DNA from: Paraburkholderia sp.
GTDB lineage: Bacteria > Pseudomonadota > Gammaproteobacteria > Burkholderiales > Burkholderiaceae
Assembly: GCF_004298475.1 (NCBI RefSeq)
Contig: NZ_SCRP01000022.1
Location: 1-64,000, forward strand
Length of the DNA: 64,000 nucleotides
Reading direction: 5' to 3'
Shown here: one piece after another, positions 33,279 through 43,673 of the stretch
Layout: each line of letters begins with the position of its first letter
Numbering within the stretch: position 1 is the stretch's first letter
Program-made: the position numbers and the translations under genes
The notes under the pieces: generated by a model
What the model was told of the DNA's origin: nothing
What the model saw: only the letters and a program-made list of their open reading frames with translations
Databases searched by the model: none

Positions 33279-35648
33279 ATGCCGCCCAGACAGTTTTTCC
33301 AGACGATCTCCAGCAGTGACGACGGCGTGCCGGGCAAGCGGCGGCTCATCGCGGCACTCGTGGCCGTGCCGGGTTTGATACCCGCGCTGGCGCACGCCCA
33401 GCTGTCGGGCGCCGCCGCCCAGCCCGAGCCGCTGGACGGCCCGTTGAGCCTGCGCCTCGCACCGCAACTCGAAGTTCACCCGAACGTGGCCGGGCAGCGC
33501 CCGGCCACGTTCGTGCTCGGCGACTCGACCACCGGCACCGCCAACACCGACATCGCGCTCAGGGGCTCGGCCGAACTGCGCCAGGGCACCAATATCGTGA
33601 AGGGCGAGGCGCTGCACTACGACGTCGACACCGACACCGCCGCCGCGTACGGCCACGTCGTGGTCTCCCAGAGCGGCGCGACGTTCACGGGTCCCGAGGC
33701 TCACCTGAGAGTCGAAGCCAACGAAGGCTTCATGCCCGCGCCGAAGTATCACTTCACGCTGACGGGCGGCTCCGGCAGCGCCGAGCGCGCGGACCTGCTC
33801 GACAGCGAGCGTTCGGTGCTCACGAACGGCACCTACACGGCATGCCGGTGCTCGACGAACCCGGCGTGGTACATCAAGGGCAGCGAGTTCGACTTCGACA
33901 CCGGCGCGGACGAAGGCGTAGCGCACAACAGCGTGCTGTTCTTCCAGAACGTGCCGATTTTCGCGAGCCCGTGGCTGACGTTTCCGCTGTCGGGCGACCG
34001 CCGCAGCGGCTTGTTGCCGCCGACGTTTTCGATCAGCTCGACGAACGGCTATGAGGTCGCGCTGCCGTATTACTTCAACATCGCGCCGAACCGCGACTTG
34101 ACGCTCACGCCCGAACTGATCTCGAAGCGCGGCGTGTTCACGGAGGCCTCCTACCGGTATCTGTCGACCAACTACAGCGGCACGATCACCGGCACGTTCC
34201 TGCCCGACGACGCGATCACGAAGACGAACCGCTACGCGGTGTTCATCCAGCACAACCAGAACTTCGGCGGCGGCTTCGGTGGTTACATCTACTACAACAA
34301 GGTCTCGGACAACACCTATCCGGAAGACCTGACTTCACCGGTCAACCAGTTCCTGAACGGCACGCAGCTGCTGTATCAGCAGGAAGCGGGCTTGACCTAC
34401 AACAACGGCCCGTGGTCGGTGCTCGGGCGCATCCAGCACTGGCAGACGCTCGAGCCGTCCGCAGCGCCGTATGGCCGCGAGCCCCAGTTGAACGTCCAGT
34501 ACGCGAAGTACAACGTCGGGGGCTTCGACTACGGCGCGGAAGCCGACTACTCGCGCTTTCGCATCACGAGTTCGGACATGACCGAAGGCGACCGCGTCGT
34601 CTTCAATCCGTACCTGTCGTACTCGCTGATCGGGCCGGGCTACTTCGTCACGCCGAAGGTGCAGTGGCACTTCGCGTCGTACGACCTCAGCAACATCGGT
34701 TCGGGCTCGCCCGCCGGACAGCCGAAGAACTTCACCGAATCGGTGCCGACCTTCAGCTTCGACACGGGGCTAGTGTTCGACCGCTCGGTGCACCTGTTCG
34801 GCCGGGATTACATCCAGACGCTGGAACCGCGCCTGTACTACGTGTACACGCCGTACCGGAACCAGAGCTTCGCGCCGCTTTTCGACACGGCCGAGTCCGA
34901 CTTCGGACTCGCGGAAATCTTCACGCCGAACACGTTCGTCGGCAACGACCGCATCGCCGACGCCAACCGCATCACCGCCGCGCTCACCACGCGCTTTATC
35001 GACGCGGCCACGGGCGATGAGCGCGCGCGCTTCGTGCTTGCGCAGCAGTACTACTTCCGCGATCAGCGCGTGACGCTGTTGCCGACCGAGTCGACCGCGC
35101 AGGCCACGCATTCGGACCTGATCGCGGGCGCGTCGCTGAAGCTCGGGGCGGGTTTCGCTTCGGAAACGGCGTTCCAATATAATGCCGACAACGAACAGTT
35201 CACGAAGGCGAGCGTCGGATTCGGCTACAGTCCGGGGACGAGCCGCGTGTTGAATGTCGCGTACCGCTACACGCGCGCGAACACGACGCTCGACAACCAG
35301 CCGATCAACCAGATCCTGATCTCGGCGCAATGGCCGCTCTCGCACCGGGTGTACGCTGTGGGCCGCTTTAACTACGACGTGAACGGCACGCGCCTCGTCG
35401 ACGGGCTGATCGGCTTGCAGTACGACGCCGACTGCTGGGCGCTCGGCGTCGGCCTGCAGCGCTACGCGAACGGGGTCAATACGACGGGCGGTCAAAACTC
35501 GGCTACGCGGTTCCTCGCGCAACTCACGCTCAAGGGGCTGTCGAACGTCGACAACGGGCTGGTGGCGGCGTTCCGCGCCAGCGTGCCGGGCTACACGCCG
35601 CTGCCCGGCCAGCCGCCTGTGCCGTCGCGCTTCACGGATTATCAATAA
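33279..35648 (+). CDS. lptD: LPS-assembly protein LptD
   Basis: A 789-residue outer-membrane beta-barrel that, with LptE, inserts lipopolysaccharide into the outer leaflet. The signal peptide ends near AHA40. The N-terminal OstA/LptA-like domain (about 80-180) includes [20 protein letters not shown]. The LptD barrel follows, ending in SRFTDYQ. Cysteines occur at C189 and C191 (CRCS) and C719 (YDADCW). The E. coli protein has an N-terminal Cys31 and a C724-C725 pair that are not matched here, so at most one interdomain disulfide is likely. There is no obvious ribosome binding site before ATG 33279. It begins the classical lptD-surA-pdxA-ksgA order. Confidence 0.94.
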   Translation: MPPRQFFQTISSSDDGVPGKRRLIAALVAVPGLIPALAHAQLSGAAAQPEPLDGPLSLRLAPQLEVHPNVAGQRPATFVLGDSTTGTANTDIALRGSAELRQGTNIVKGEALHYDVDTDTAAAYGHVVVSQSGATFTGPEAHLRVEANEGFMPAPKYHFTLTGGSGSAERADLLDSERSVLTNGTYTACRCSTNPAWYIKGSEFDFDTGADEGVAHNSVLFFQNVPIFASPWLTFPLSGDRRSGLLPPTFSISSTNGYEVALPYYFNIAPNRDLTLTPELISKRGVFTEASYRYLSTNYSGTITGTFLPDDAITKTNRYAVFIQHNQNFGGGFGGYIYYNKVSDNTYPEDLTSPVNQFLNGTQLLYQQEAGLTYNNGPWSVLGRIQHWQTLEPSAAPYGREPQLNVQYAKYNVGGFDYGAEADYSRFRITSSDMTEGDRVVFNPYLSYSLIGPGYFVTPKVQWHFASYDLSNIGSGSPAGQPKNFTESVPTFSFDTGLVFDRSVHLFGRDYIQTLEPRLYYVYTPYRNQSFAPLFDTAESDFGLAEIFTPNTFVGNDRIADANRITAALTTRFIDAATGDERARFVLAQQYYFRDQRVTLLPTESTAQATHSDLIAGASLKLGAGFASETAFQYNADNEQFTKASVGFGYSPGTSRVLNVAYRYTRANTTLDNQPINQILISAQWPLSHRVYAVGRFNYDVNGTRLVDGLIGLQYDADCWALGVGLQRYANGVNTTGGQNSATRFLAQLTLKGLSNVDNGLVAAFRASVPGYTPLPGQPPVPSRFTDYQ

Positions 35649-35747
35649 CGCGTGATCCGCCGCGTTTTCCCCGGCCGGGATGCGCGGGGCAACGTGGGGT
35701 CGGTTGCATAGAGACGGGCGAAGCTGCCCGCCAACATTGGAGTATCT

Positions 35748-37148
35748 GTGGGAATGATGAACAAGCTTCGCCTGTCAGCTTTCGCTGCGACTTTCCTCGC
35801 CGCCGCCGTTCTCGCGCCGGTCGCCCCGGCGCAGGCGCAGGCGCTGCCCGCCGGATCGGGCCAGTCCTCCACGAGCCATGCGGCCGACTCCGGCCAGATG
35901 GTCGACACGATTGCCGCCGTCGTGAACAACGGCGTGATCACCCAGCGCGAACTGGATGAGCGCGTCGCAATGATCGCGCGCCGCCTGAACCAGCAGAAAG
36001 CGCCCGTGCCGCCGACCGACCAGCTGCGCTCGCAGGTGCTCAACCAGATGGTGATCGAGCGCATCCAGCTCCAGAAGGCGAAGGAAGACGGCATCGTCGT
36101 CGACGATGCCGCCATCCAGCGCACGCTCGAACGCCTCGCCCAGGTCAACGGCATGGACCTTGCGACGTACCGTTCGCGTATCGAGGCAGCGGGCGTGCCC
36201 TGGAGCACGTTCATGAACGACGCGCGCACCGAGCTCACGCTCTCGAAGCTGCGCGAGCGCGAAGTGGACAGCAAGATCTCGGTCTCGGACGCGGAAGTCG
36301 TGAACTACATCGCGAGCCAGCGCGGTCCGAACGCGGGCCAGCAAAACGACCTGCGCTTCGAGCGCATCCTGATCAAGGCGCCGCTCAACGCATCGCAGAC
36401 GGACATCGAAGCCGCGCAGGCCAAGGCTAACGCGCTGCTCAAAGAAGCGCTCGGGGGCAGCAAGTTCACGAGCCTCGCGAAGTCGAACTCGCAGGCGCCG
36501 GAAGCGAAAGCGGGCGGCGACATGGGCTTTCTGCCGCCGGAGAAGCTTCCCGCCGAATTCGTGACGGCCGCATCGATGTTGCGCCCGGGCGAGGTGAGCC
36601 CGTCGGTGGTCCGCACGAACGACGGTTTCGAGATCATCCGTCTCGTCGATCGACGCGCGGGCCGCGGTACGTCCGGCGATGCGCCGAAGCTCGTGCAGAC
36701 GCACGTGCGCCACATCCTGCTGCGCGTCGGCGAAGGCACGTCGGAGCCGGAAGCGCGCCAGAAGCTTCTCGAAATCAAGCGTGAACTGCAGGCAGGCGGC
36801 GATTTCGAGAAATTCGCGCGCAGCTACTCGCAGGACGGTTCGGCCTCGCAGGGCGGCGATCTCGGCTGGGTCAGCCCGGGCGAAACCGTGCCCGAATTCG
36901 AACGCGCCATGAACACGCTGCAGGACGGCCAGGTCAGCGATCCGGTCCGCACCGAATACGGTTACCACCTGATCCAGGTGCTCGGCCGCCGCGACGCCGA
37001 AGGCTCGGTCTCGCAGCAGATGGACATCGCGCGCCAGGCCATCGGCCAACGCAAGGCGGAGCGCGCCTACGCCGACTGGCTGCGCGAATTGCGCGACAGC
37101 GCCTACGTCGACTACAAGATCAGCGGCGTGACGCCGCCGCAGCACTAA
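35748..37148 (+). CDS. surA: Periplasmic chaperone / peptidyl-prolyl isomerase SurA
   Basis: A 466-residue periplasmic chaperone for outer-membrane proteins, including LptD encoded just upstream. It has a signal peptide (cleavage near AQA30) and a SurA N domain ([20 protein letters not shown], about 52-71). Two parvulin PPIC domains follow (about 200-300 and 318-415; each with the GGDxG pattern, [13 protein letters not shown] and [10 protein letters not shown]), then a C-terminal helix. The start is GTG 35748, 5 nt after GGAG. ATG 35754 and 35757 in the same frame are alternatives. It lies 99 bp after lptD and 12 bp before pdxA. Confidence 0.94.
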   Translation: MGMMNKLRLSAFAATFLAAAVLAPVAPAQAQALPAGSGQSSTSHAADSGQMVDTIAAVVNNGVITQRELDERVAMIARRLNQQKAPVPPTDQLRSQVLNQMVIERIQLQKAKEDGIVVDDAAIQRTLERLAQVNGMDLATYRSRIEAAGVPWSTFMNDARTELTLSKLREREVDSKISVSDAEVVNYIASQRGPNAGQQNDLRFERILIKAPLNASQTDIEAAQAKANALLKEALGGSKFTSLAKSNSQAPEAKAGGDMGFLPPEKLPAEFVTAASMLRPGEVSPSVVRTNDGFEIIRLVDRRAGRGTSGDAPKLVQTHVRHILLRVGEGTSEPEARQKLLEIKRELQAGGDFEKFARSYSQDGSASQGGDLGWVSPGETVPEFERAMNTLQDGQVSDPVRTEYGYHLIQVLGRRDAEGSVSQQMDIARQAIGQRKAERAYADWLRELRDSAYVDYKISGVTPPQH

Positions 37149-37160
37149 AGGAATCGCGCC

Positions 37161-38225
37161 GTGAACGCCCCCGCAACCTCGTCGTCGGCCACGCGGGGGC
37201 CTCAGTCTGTCCCGCAGCTTGTTCGAATCGCCATCACCACCGGCGAGCCTGCCGGCGTCGGTCCCGAACTGACTGCGGTGGCGCTCGCGGGCGCGGCCGC
37301 GCACTGGCCGGATGCGGAGTTTGTCGTCCTCGGCGATGCGGACCTGCTGGCGGCGCGCGCCGCCGCCGTGAACGTCGACTGGGCTGCACTCTGCACGATT
37401 GGCGCGGGTTCGCGTGTGCGCGTCGAGCATGTGCCGCTCGCGGCACCGGTGCAGGCAGGCAAGCTCGATGCCGCCAATGGCCGCTACGTGCTTGCGTTGC
37501 TCGACCGTGCAATCGACGGCGCGATGGCGCAGACGTTCGACGCGATCGTCACCGCGCCGCTGCAAAAAAGCACGATCAACGATGCCGGCGTGCCGTTCAC
37601 CGGTCATACCGAATATCTGGCGGAGCGCACGCATACGCCGCGTGTCGTGATGATGCTCGCGGGCACGGGCCCGGGCATGACGAGGCCGCTGCGCGTGGCG
37701 CTCGCGACGACGCATCTGCCGCTCAAGGACGTCCCCGCCGCGCTGACGATCGATTCGCTCGTCGAGACACTGCGCATCATCGACCACGACCTGCGCCGCC
37801 ATTTCGGCGTGCCGCAGCCGCGCATCCTCGTGACGGGGCTCAATCCGCACGCGGGCGAAAACGGCTACCTGGGCCGCGAAGAGATCGACACGATTTCGCC
37901 CGCGCTCAAGGCAGCCGTTGCAGCCGGGATCGACGCGCGCGGTCCCTATCCCGCCGATACGCTGTTCCAGCCGCGCTACCTCAACGAAGCCGATTGCGTG
38001 CTGGCGATGTTCCACGACCAGGGCCTGCCGGTCCTGAAATACGCGACGTTCGGTGAAGGCATCAACGTGACGCTCGGTCTGCCGATCATCCGTACGTCGG
38101 TGGATCACGGCACCGCGCTCGATCTCGCCGGGACGGGCCGCGCCGATGCGGGCAGCCTGATCGCCGCAGTCGACGCCGCCGTTTCGATGGCGCGCTTTCG
38201 TCACACCCGCGCCGCGCCCCCCTGA
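37161..38225 (+). CDS. pdxA: 4-hydroxythreonine-4-phosphate dehydrogenase
   Basis: A 354-residue NAD-dependent dehydrogenase of pyridoxal 5'-phosphate synthesis (DXP-dependent route). It shows [16 protein letters not shown] at the N-terminus, [30 protein letters not shown] with a metal-site histidine, [17 protein letters not shown] and [20 protein letters not shown], with further metal-site histidines. The start is GTG 37161 with AAAGGA upstream. It is 12 bp after surA and 15 bp before ksgA, a conserved operon in proteobacteria. Confidence 0.95.
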   Translation: MNAPATSSSATRGPQSVPQLVRIAITTGEPAGVGPELTAVALAGAAAHWPDAEFVVLGDADLLAARAAAVNVDWAALCTIGAGSRVRVEHVPLAAPVQAGKLDAANGRYVLALLDRAIDGAMAQTFDAIVTAPLQKSTINDAGVPFTGHTEYLAERTHTPRVVMMLAGTGPGMTRPLRVALATTHLPLKDVPAALTIDSLVETLRIIDHDLRRHFGVPQPRILVTGLNPHAGENGYLGREEIDTISPALKAAVAAGIDARGPYPADTLFQPRYLNEADCVLAMFHDQGLPVLKYATFGEGINVTLGLPIIRTSVDHGTALDLAGTGRADAGSLIAAVDAAVSMARFRHTRAAPP

Positions 38226-38240
38226 TTGATTTTCCAGACG

Positions 38241-39074
38241 ATGTCCAATAGCAGCAGACAGCACCAGGGCCACTTTGCGCGCAAGCGCTTCGGGCAAAAT
38301 TTTCTCGTCGACATGGGCGTGATCAACGCGATTGTCAACACGATTCGCCCGCAGCGCGGCGAACGCATGGTCGAGATCGGGCCGGGCCTCGGCGCGCTCA
38401 CCGAGCCGCTGATCGAGCGGCTCGCCACGCCCGAATCGCCGCTGCACGCGGTCGAGCTCGACCGCGACCTGATCGCGCGGCTCACGAAGAAGTTCGGCGC
38501 GCTGCTCGAACTCCACGCGGGCGACGCGCTCTCGTTCGATTTCGGCTCGCTCGCGGCGCCTGGCGAGAAGCCGTCGCTGCGGATCGTCGGCAATCTGCCG
38601 TACAACATTTCGAGCCCGCTGCTGTTTCACCTCGCGACGTTCGCGCCGTGTGTGATCGATCAGCACTTCATGCTGCAGAACGAAGTGGTCGAGCGCATGG
38701 TCGCCGAGCCGGGCAGCAAGGCGTTCGGCCGCCTCACGGTGATGCTGCAGTACCGCTACGTCATCGACAAGCTCATCGACGTGCCGCCCGAATCGTTTCA
38801 GCCGCCGCCGAAGGTCGATTCGGCGATCGTCCGCATGATTCCGTATGCGCCGCACGAACTGCCGGTCGTCGATGAGGCGATCCTCGGCGATCTCGTGACC
38901 GCCGCGTTCTCGCAGCGGCGCAAGATGCTGCGCAACACGCTCGGCGCGTATCGCGAGCGCGTGGATTTCGAGGGGCTCGGTTTCGATCTCGCGCGCCGCG
39001 CCGAGGATGTGGCCGTAGAAGAGTATGTGAGCATCGCGCAGGCGCTGGGCCGGGACGAGCAGGCGCGCGGCTGA
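38241..39074 (+). CDS. ksgA: 16S rRNA (adenine1518-N6/adenine1519-N6)-dimethyltransferase
   Basis: A 277-residue KsgA/RsmA that dimethylates two adjacent adenines in helix 45 of 16S rRNA late in small-subunit assembly. It shows [15 protein letters not shown] motif [23 protein letters not shown], the catalytic [14 protein letters not shown], and [14 protein letters not shown]. The start is ATG 38241, 15 bp after the pdxA stop. A TTG at 38226 in frame is less likely. It ends 12 bp from the convergent transporter gene, leaving little room for a terminator. Confidence 0.95.
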   Translation: MSNSSRQHQGHFARKRFGQNFLVDMGVINAIVNTIRPQRGERMVEIGPGLGALTEPLIERLATPESPLHAVELDRDLIARLTKKFGALLELHAGDALSFDFGSLAAPGEKPSLRIVGNLPYNISSPLLFHLATFAPCVIDQHFMLQNEVVERMVAEPGSKAFGRLTVMLQYRYVIDKLIDVPPESFQPPPKVDSAIVRMIPYAPHELPVVDEAILGDLVTAAFSQRRKMLRNTLGAYRERVDFEGLGFDLARRAEDVAVEEYVSIAQALGRDEQARG

Positions 39075-39086
39075 TCGCGCAGCGCT

Positions 39087-40058
39087 TCAGCTTCGCTTCG
39101 CTTTCGCGGGCGCGTTGACGAGCGCGATCCCGGCCAGCACGAGCAGCGCGGCGGCGAGAAAGCGGCTGCTGAACGATTCGCCGAGCAGCAGCACGCCGAA
39201 CGTGACGCCGAACAGCGGCGTGAGGAACGAGAACACCGAAAGCCGCGACGCCATATAGCGCGTGAGGAGCCAGAACCACGCGAGATAGCTCGCGAATGCG
39301 ACTACCACGGCTTGATAGCCGAGCGACACGACCGCAAGCGGCGTGACGGTGCGGACCTCCATCTGGCCGAGACCGGCCGCGAGCGCAAGCAGCACGAGCG
39401 CCGACACTGCCAGTTGATAGAAGAGCACCTTGCTCGCGCTCACGTGCGCGAGCGTGCTGGTGCGCACGACGACGGTCGTCGCGGCCCACAGCGCGCCGCC
39501 GAGCACACCGAGCGCATCGCCTGCGAGACCGGTGAGCATCGCGTGCAGATCGTTCGCGCTGCCCGCGCCGTTGCCCGCACTGCTGCTTGTACCGTTGCGT
39601 ACGAAACCATCCGCGAAGGCGAGCGCCATGCCCGCAAACGCCACCGCAATCCCGATCCACTGGGTACGTCGCATCCGCTCGCCAGGCGTGAACCAGTGCA
39701 GGCCGAGCGCCGTGAAGCAGGGCGCGGTGTAAAGGAACACGGCCATGCGCGACGCGCTTGTCATCGTCAGGCCGAGAAAGATGCAGATGAACTCGCCCGC
39801 GAACAGCACGCCCGCGAGCAGACCCGCGGCCAGCGTGCCGTCCTCGCGAAAGAGCGGCGTGCCGCGCGCGCGTGCGAAGCCGCACACGAGCACGGCGGCA
39901 ATCGCCGAGCGCAGCCCAGCCTGCAATACCGGCGGCAGCATCGCATTGGCGCTCTTGATGGCGACTTGCTGGAGGCCCCAGATCGCGCAGAGCACGATCA
40001 TCAGGATCACAGCCTGGCTGTCGGGTGCGCGGCGCGCGGGCAGGGCGATTGTGCTCAT
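39087..40058 (-). CDS. EamA/DMT-superfamily transporter
   Basis: A 323-residue inner-membrane protein with ten predicted hydrophobic helices in two EamA repeats, for example AVILMIVLCAIWGLQQVAIK (about 16-35) and PLFGVTFGVLLLGESFSSRF in the second half. This drug/metabolite transporter family includes amino-acid and metabolite exporters. The substrate is unknown. A Ser/Gly/Asn-rich loop (about 155-172) is an insertion between halves. A recognisable promoter lies at 40087-40115. Confidence 0.85.
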   Translation of the reverse strand: MSTIALPARRAPDSQAVILMIVLCAIWGLQQVAIKSANAMLPPVLQAGLRSAIAAVLVCGFARARGTPLFREDGTLAAGLLAGVLFAGEFICIFLGLTMTSASRMAVFLYTAPCFTALGLHWFTPGERMRRTQWIGIAVAFAGMALAFADGFVRNGTSSSAGNGAGSANDLHAMLTGLAGDALGVLGGALWAATTVVVRTSTLAHVSASKVLFYQLAVSALVLLALAAGLGQMEVRTVTPLAVVSLGYQAVVVAFASYLAWFWLLTRYMASRLSVFSFLTPLFGVTFGVLLLGESFSSRFLAAALLVLAGIALVNAPAKAKRS

Positions 40059-40086
40059 CGGTCGGCGGACGGCTGTGGTCGGACCG

Positions 40087-40115
40087 ATAAGATATCAAAC
40101 TCCGTGCGCATTCAA
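40087..40115 (-). promoter_or_regulatory. Candidate sigma-70 promoter of the EamA transporter
   Basis: On the minus strand, -35 TTGAAT (40115-40110) and -10 TCTTAT (40092-40087) are separated by 17 bp, about 29 bp before the start codon. Spacing is ideal and the boxes are fair. Confidence 0.5.
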
Positions 40116-40140
40116 TAATGATGCCCCCGCGCCGGATGCG

Positions 40141-40170
40141 GCGCTTATGGGTGCTTACGGGCGCTTACGT
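40141..40170. repeat. 10-bp tandem repeat, 3 copies, overlapping the panE stop
   Basis: GCGCTTATGG, GTGCTTACGG and GCGCTTACGT in tandem. The last unit overlaps the stop codon of panE (40165-40167). Confidence 0.6.
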
Positions 40171-41109
40171 CGCGGCGCGTTGCGCCTCGTAGGCCTTCAA
40201 GTGGCTATAGGCGATGCGCAGCACCGAAATCGCGTCGCTGTTCTGCGCTGCACCGCCGCGCCGGATCAAATCGCCGAGCACGTGATCGGCCTCGATTTGC
40301 GAGCCGTTCTGCACGTCGCGCAGCATCGATGCCGTGAATGGCGAACCAGGCGCAAAGAGCATCGAGCGCGCGCGGGCGACGAACGCGTCGCGTACCGCGT
40401 GGCTGTTCGCGGCGGCAATCGCGCGGCACTCGGCGAAGAGGCGCTCGACAGTCGCTTCGCCATCGGGCGTGGCGAGAATGGTGCCGACCGATGCGCGAAA
40501 CAGACACGTTGCGCCCGCAAGCGATGCGAGGAACACCCACTTTTCCCACATCTCCTGGAGGATGCGTTCGCTCGCCTCGACATTGAAACCGGCGTTGGAG
40601 AACGTATCGGCGATGGCTTGGGCGCGCATCGAGATGCCGCCTCCGAGGTCGCCGAAGGTGATCGCGTGCATGTCGTTCAGATGCACGATTTCGCGTTGCC
40701 CGTTCAGTGTCGCGGCAATCACGCAAACGCCGCCGAGAACGGCTTGCGTGCCGAAGCGCGCCTGCAGCACGTCGAGGTGGCGCATGCCGTTCAGGAGCGG
40801 CAGGATCAGCGTCGAGGGGCCGACGCCCGCCGCGAACGAGTCGATCGCGCTGTCGAGATCGTAGGCCTTGCAACTGAGCAGCACGACGTCGAATGGCTGC
40901 GCACCCGGCGCTTTCAGTGCGTCCTGCGTGACGGTTTTGACGTCGCGCAGCGCGAGATCGCCGAAGCGGCTGCGGATCACGAGACCGTGTTCGCGCAACT
41001 GTGCCGCGCGCGCAGGCCGTACGAGGAATGTCACGTCGCGCCCGGCGGCCGCCAGGCGCCCGCCGAAGTAACCGCCCGTCGCCCCTGCTCCCACGATCAG
41101 AATCCGCAT
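40165..41109 (-). CDS. panE: 2-dehydropantoate 2-reductase (ketopantoate reductase)
   Basis: A 314-residue NADPH-dependent reductase that makes pantoate for coenzyme A. It shows the Rossmann start MRILIVGAGATGGYFGGRLA, VVLLSCKAYDLDSAI with the catalytic-region lysine, LPLLNGMRHLD, and the C-terminal helical domain with EKWVFLASLAGATCLFRA and NGSQIEADHVLGDL. The conserved Lys of the NPL/EKW segment is present. AAGGAGAAGAC precedes ATG 41109. Several panE-like paralogues usually exist in Burkholderia, so this may not be the main pantoate enzyme. Confidence 0.87.
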   Translation of the reverse strand: MRILIVGAGATGGYFGGRLAAAGRDVTFLVRPARAAQLREHGLVIRSRFGDLALRDVKTVTQDALKAPGAQPFDVVLLSCKAYDLDSAIDSFAAGVGPSTLILPLLNGMRHLDVLQARFGTQAVLGGVCVIAATLNGQREIVHLNDMHAITFGDLGGGISMRAQAIADTFSNAGFNVEASERILQEMWEKWVFLASLAGATCLFRASVGTILATPDGEATVERLFAECRAIAAANSHAVRDAFVARARSMLFAPGSPFTASMLRDVQNGSQIEADHVLGDLIRRGGAAQNSDAISVLRIAYSHLKAYEAQRAAT

Positions 41110-41144
41110 GTCTTCTCCTTGAATCGATCAGCGTCTCAACTTCG

Positions 41145-41174
41145 ACTGTATGGCTTGCCTGCCGCACCTGGCAA
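41145..41174 (-). promoter_or_regulatory. Candidate sigma-70 promoter of panE
   Basis: On the minus strand, -35 TTGCCA (41174-41169) and -10 TACAGT (41150-41145) with 18-bp spacing, about 36 bp before the start codon. Confidence 0.5.
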
Positions 41175-41304
41175 ATTCGGGATGGCGTTCATGCTAGTGC
41201 AAATCGGGGAAGCTTGCCGGTCCGGCTGGTCCGGTCCGGCGTGGGCAGCGGAAACGGGATTTTGGTAGAGTCCGGTTTTTGACGATGGCAAAACGGAGTT
41301 CACG

Positions 41305-41688
41305 ATGCGCCTGCTTCACACGATGATCCGGGTTGGCGACCTCGATCGCTCGATCAAGTTCTACACCGAACTGCTCGGTATGAAACTGCTGCGCCGCCAC
41401 GACTATCCCGAAGGCAAATTCACGCTGGCGTTCGTCGGCTACACCGACGAGCGCGATGGCGCCGTGATCGAGCTGACCCACAACTGGGATACGCCTTCGT
41501 ACGATCTGGGGACGGGTTTCGGTCACCTGGCGGTGGAAGTCGACGACGCCTACGCGGCCTGCGCGAAGATCAAGGCGCAGGGCGGCACCGTCGTGCGCGA
41601 GGCCGGGCCGATGAAGCACGGCACCACCGTGATTGCGTTCGTAACCGATCCGGACGGCTACAAGATCGAATTCATCCAGAAGAAGTAA
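41305..41688 (+). CDS. gloA: Lactoylglutathione lyase (glyoxalase I)
   Basis: A 127-residue metalloenzyme that converts the methylglyoxal-glutathione hemithioacetal to S-lactoylglutathione. The four metal ligands fall at H5, E56, H74 and E122, the same numbers as in E. coli GlxI, a Ni2+ enzyme. [20 protein letters not shown] and [13 protein letters not shown] are typical. CGGAG precedes ATG 41305. A strong terminator-like hairpin follows at 41707. The gene appears monocistronic. Confidence 0.96.
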   Translation: MRLLHTMIRVGDLDRSIKFYTELLGMKLLRRHDYPEGKFTLAFVGYTDERDGAVIELTHNWDTPSYDLGTGFGHLAVEVDDAYAACAKIKAQGGTVVREAGPMKHGTTVIAFVTDPDGYKIEFIQKK

Positions 41689-41706
41689 GGACGCGCCGTA
41701 TGTGCT

Positions 41707-41749
41707 GCAACCGGCGCTGGAACGTTCCGGCGCCGGTTGCGTTTGATTT
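41707..41749 (+). terminator. Terminator of gloA
   Basis: A perfect 11-bp stem, GCAACCGGCGC (41707-41717) with GCGCCGGTTGC (41730-41740). The 12-nt loop contains the palindrome GGAACGTTCC, and GTTTGATTT follows. The stem is strong and the T-tract interrupted. Confidence 0.75.
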
Positions 41750-41887
41750 GAGTTTGATGGCTGACGCTGTGCGTAGTGTCGGCTACGCGTCCTGTTCTGG
41801 CAGCTCGCGATTAATCTGCAGTCCGGATAATCGCGCATCGGCTGGCGGCAGCGAAGACGGCCGCCAGACATCCAGCCAGCGAGCCGC

Positions 41888-42745
41888 TCACACCCCTGGC
41901 ACCATCTCCGGCGGATGCTGCCTGAGCGTCTTTCGGGCTTCGCGAAACTCGGGAAAAATCGACTCGACCGTTTGCCAGAACCGCGGGCTATGGTTCATTT
42001 CGCGCAGGTGAGCCAGTTCGTGCGCGACGACATAATCGACGATCGAAAGGGGAAAGTGCACGAGCCGCCAGTTGAGGCGGATGCGTCCTTCGCTGGAGCA
42101 GCTTCCCCAGCGCGTCGCGGCTGAAGAAAGCGCGTATGAGCGAAACGTCACGCCAAGCCGCCCGGCGTAAACCGCGAGCCGCTCGCCGAAAATGCGCTTC
42201 GCTTCGCCCTGCAGCCAGCCGAGCGCACGATCCTTGATCTGCTGCGGATCGGCGTGCGGAGGCAATGGCAGCGCCAGCACGCGCGTAGCTTCGTCGAACG
42301 CCAGGTGCCGCGCACCCAGCACGACCCGCACGGGCTTGCCGAGATAAGGCAGCTCGGCCCCATCGCTCCATTCGATGCGCGGCAGCGCGCGCTGCTCGAC
42401 GCGCGTTTGCCATTCGGCGAGCTTGGCGAAAATCCAGCGCTGCTTCTCGGCGATGGCATTTTCGACATCGCCGAGCGTGACCCAGCGCGGCGCCGTGATC
42501 GCGAGCCCGGTGCCGTCGATCGCAAAGCCGATCGAGCGCCGTGACGAGCGTTTGAGCCGATAGTGCAGCGTTCGCGCGCCCAGGACGAGCGTGCGCAGCT
42601 TCGTGCCGTCCGGCGCGAGCGGCGCGCTGGACGGGGAAGCAGGCGTGGGGAATGTAGCAGGCGACGCCGGCTCGGCGAAGAGCGGCAGATCGAGTTGACG
42701 GTTGTCGAGCGCCGCAGCGGGCCGCGGCGTGGAGGACTTCTGCAT
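41888..42745 (-). CDS. YgjP-like (DUF45/M48-type) metallopeptidase domain protein
   Basis: A 285-residue protein of the YgjP/SprT-like zinc metallopeptidase group. The zinc motif is HELAHLREMNH (about 247-257), following RWGSCSSEGRIRLNWRLVHF, which is diagnostic for this family. The N-terminal ~55 residues are Pro/Ala/Ser-rich and probably disordered. The start is ATG 42745; a GTG at 42784 would add 13 residues. The substrate and role are unknown. It lies downstream of plsC on the same strand. Confidence 0.82.
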   Translation of the reverse strand: MQKSSTPRPAAALDNRQLDLPLFAEPASPATFPTPASPSSAPLAPDGTKLRTLVLGARTLHYRLKRSSRRSIGFAIDGTGLAITAPRWVTLGDVENAIAEKQRWIFAKLAEWQTRVEQRALPRIEWSDGAELPYLGKPVRVVLGARHLAFDEATRVLALPLPPHADPQQIKDRALGWLQGEAKRIFGERLAVYAGRLGVTFRSYALSSAATRWGSCSSEGRIRLNWRLVHFPLSIVDYVVAHELAHLREMNHSPRFWQTVESIFPEFREARKTLRQHPPEMVPGV

Positions 42746-42824
42746 CGTCAGGTCTGGTGCGATTGAGCGGGTGCCACGTGCCACGCGTGAAGTGTGAAGC
42801 GTATCGCTGAATCGCCCGCGCGCT

Positions 42825-43586
42825 TCAGATCTGTGCGGGGTTCGCAGACGCGCTCTTCGTCACGCGATACGCGTCGGGATCGATACGGCGCATTTCGGCT
42901 TCGATCCATTTTTCGACCCGCGTATTCACTTCATCGGGCGAGAGTCCGGCCGTCTCGATCGGCTTGCCGATCGACACCGTGACTATACCCGGATATTTCG
43001 TGAACGAGTTGCGGGGCCAGACGTGGCCCGCATTGTGCGCGACCGGTATGACCTGCGCGCCCGTTTCGATAGCGAGGCGCGCACCGCCGCTCTTGTACTT
43101 TCCCTGCTTGCCGACCTGCGTGCGCGTGCCTTCGGGGAACATGATGACCCACGCGCCTTCGTCCATGCGCAGCTTGCCCTGGCGCGTCACCGATTCGAAC
43201 GCGGCCTTGCCTTCCTTGCGGTTGATGTGAACCATCTTCAGGAGGCCGAGCGCCCAGCCGAAGAACGGCACGTAGAGCAGTTCGCGCTTGAACACGTAGC
43301 ACAGCGGGCGCGGCATCAGCGCGGGCAGCGCGACCGTTTCCCATGCGGACTGGTGCTTCGCGAGCACCACCGCGCGCCCGTCCGGCAGGTTCTCCATGCC
43401 CTCGACGCGATAGCGGATGCCGTTCAGCCAGCGCGCCACGAAGAGCGTGGTGCGGCACCAGCCCACCGCCATCCAGTAGCGCCGCTCCGCGTTCATGAAC
43501 GGGAACGCCAGGAAACATGCCGTGGCGTACGGCGCCGTGAACACGATGAGGTAAATGAAGAGCAGCAGGGAACGGAGAAAGCGCAT
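42825..43586 (-). CDS. plsC: 1-acyl-sn-glycerol-3-phosphate acyltransferase
   Basis: A 253-residue PlsC-type acyltransferase making phosphatidic acid from lysophosphatidate at the inner membrane. It has an N-terminal transmembrane segment (SLLLFIYLIVFTAPYATACF, about 6-25). Motif I is KHQSAWE, with Glu where Asp is usual (HxxxxD). Motif III is FPEGTRTQVG. IPVAHNAGHVWPR provides the late conserved Pro/His region. It follows gmhB on the same strand with an 87-bp gap. The Glu in motif I is the only unusual residue. Confidence 0.9.
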   Translation of the reverse strand: MRFLRSLLLFIYLIVFTAPYATACFLAFPFMNAERRYWMAVGWCRTTLFVARWLNGIRYRVEGMENLPDGRAVVLAKHQSAWETVALPALMPRPLCYVFKRELLYVPFFGWALGLLKMVHINRKEGKAAFESVTRQGKLRMDEGAWVIMFPEGTRTQVGKQGKYKSGGARLAIETGAQVIPVAHNAGHVWPRNSFTKYPGIVTVSIGKPIETAGLSPDEVNTRVEKWIEAEMRRIDPDAYRVTKSASANPAQI

Positions 43587-43673
43587 CGGTCGGGCCGGAG
43601 GGGAGTGGCGTGCGGCGCGCAGCTTGCGTGCGCCGCAGCCTGTGAGGTTAGTGTTGCGTCGGGTCGGACGGGC

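Noticed and set aside
35775..38855. A 1026-codon minus-strand frame across surA, pdxA and ksgA
   Set aside because: It spans three well-supported plus-strand genes in antisense, with shadow composition and no motifs.
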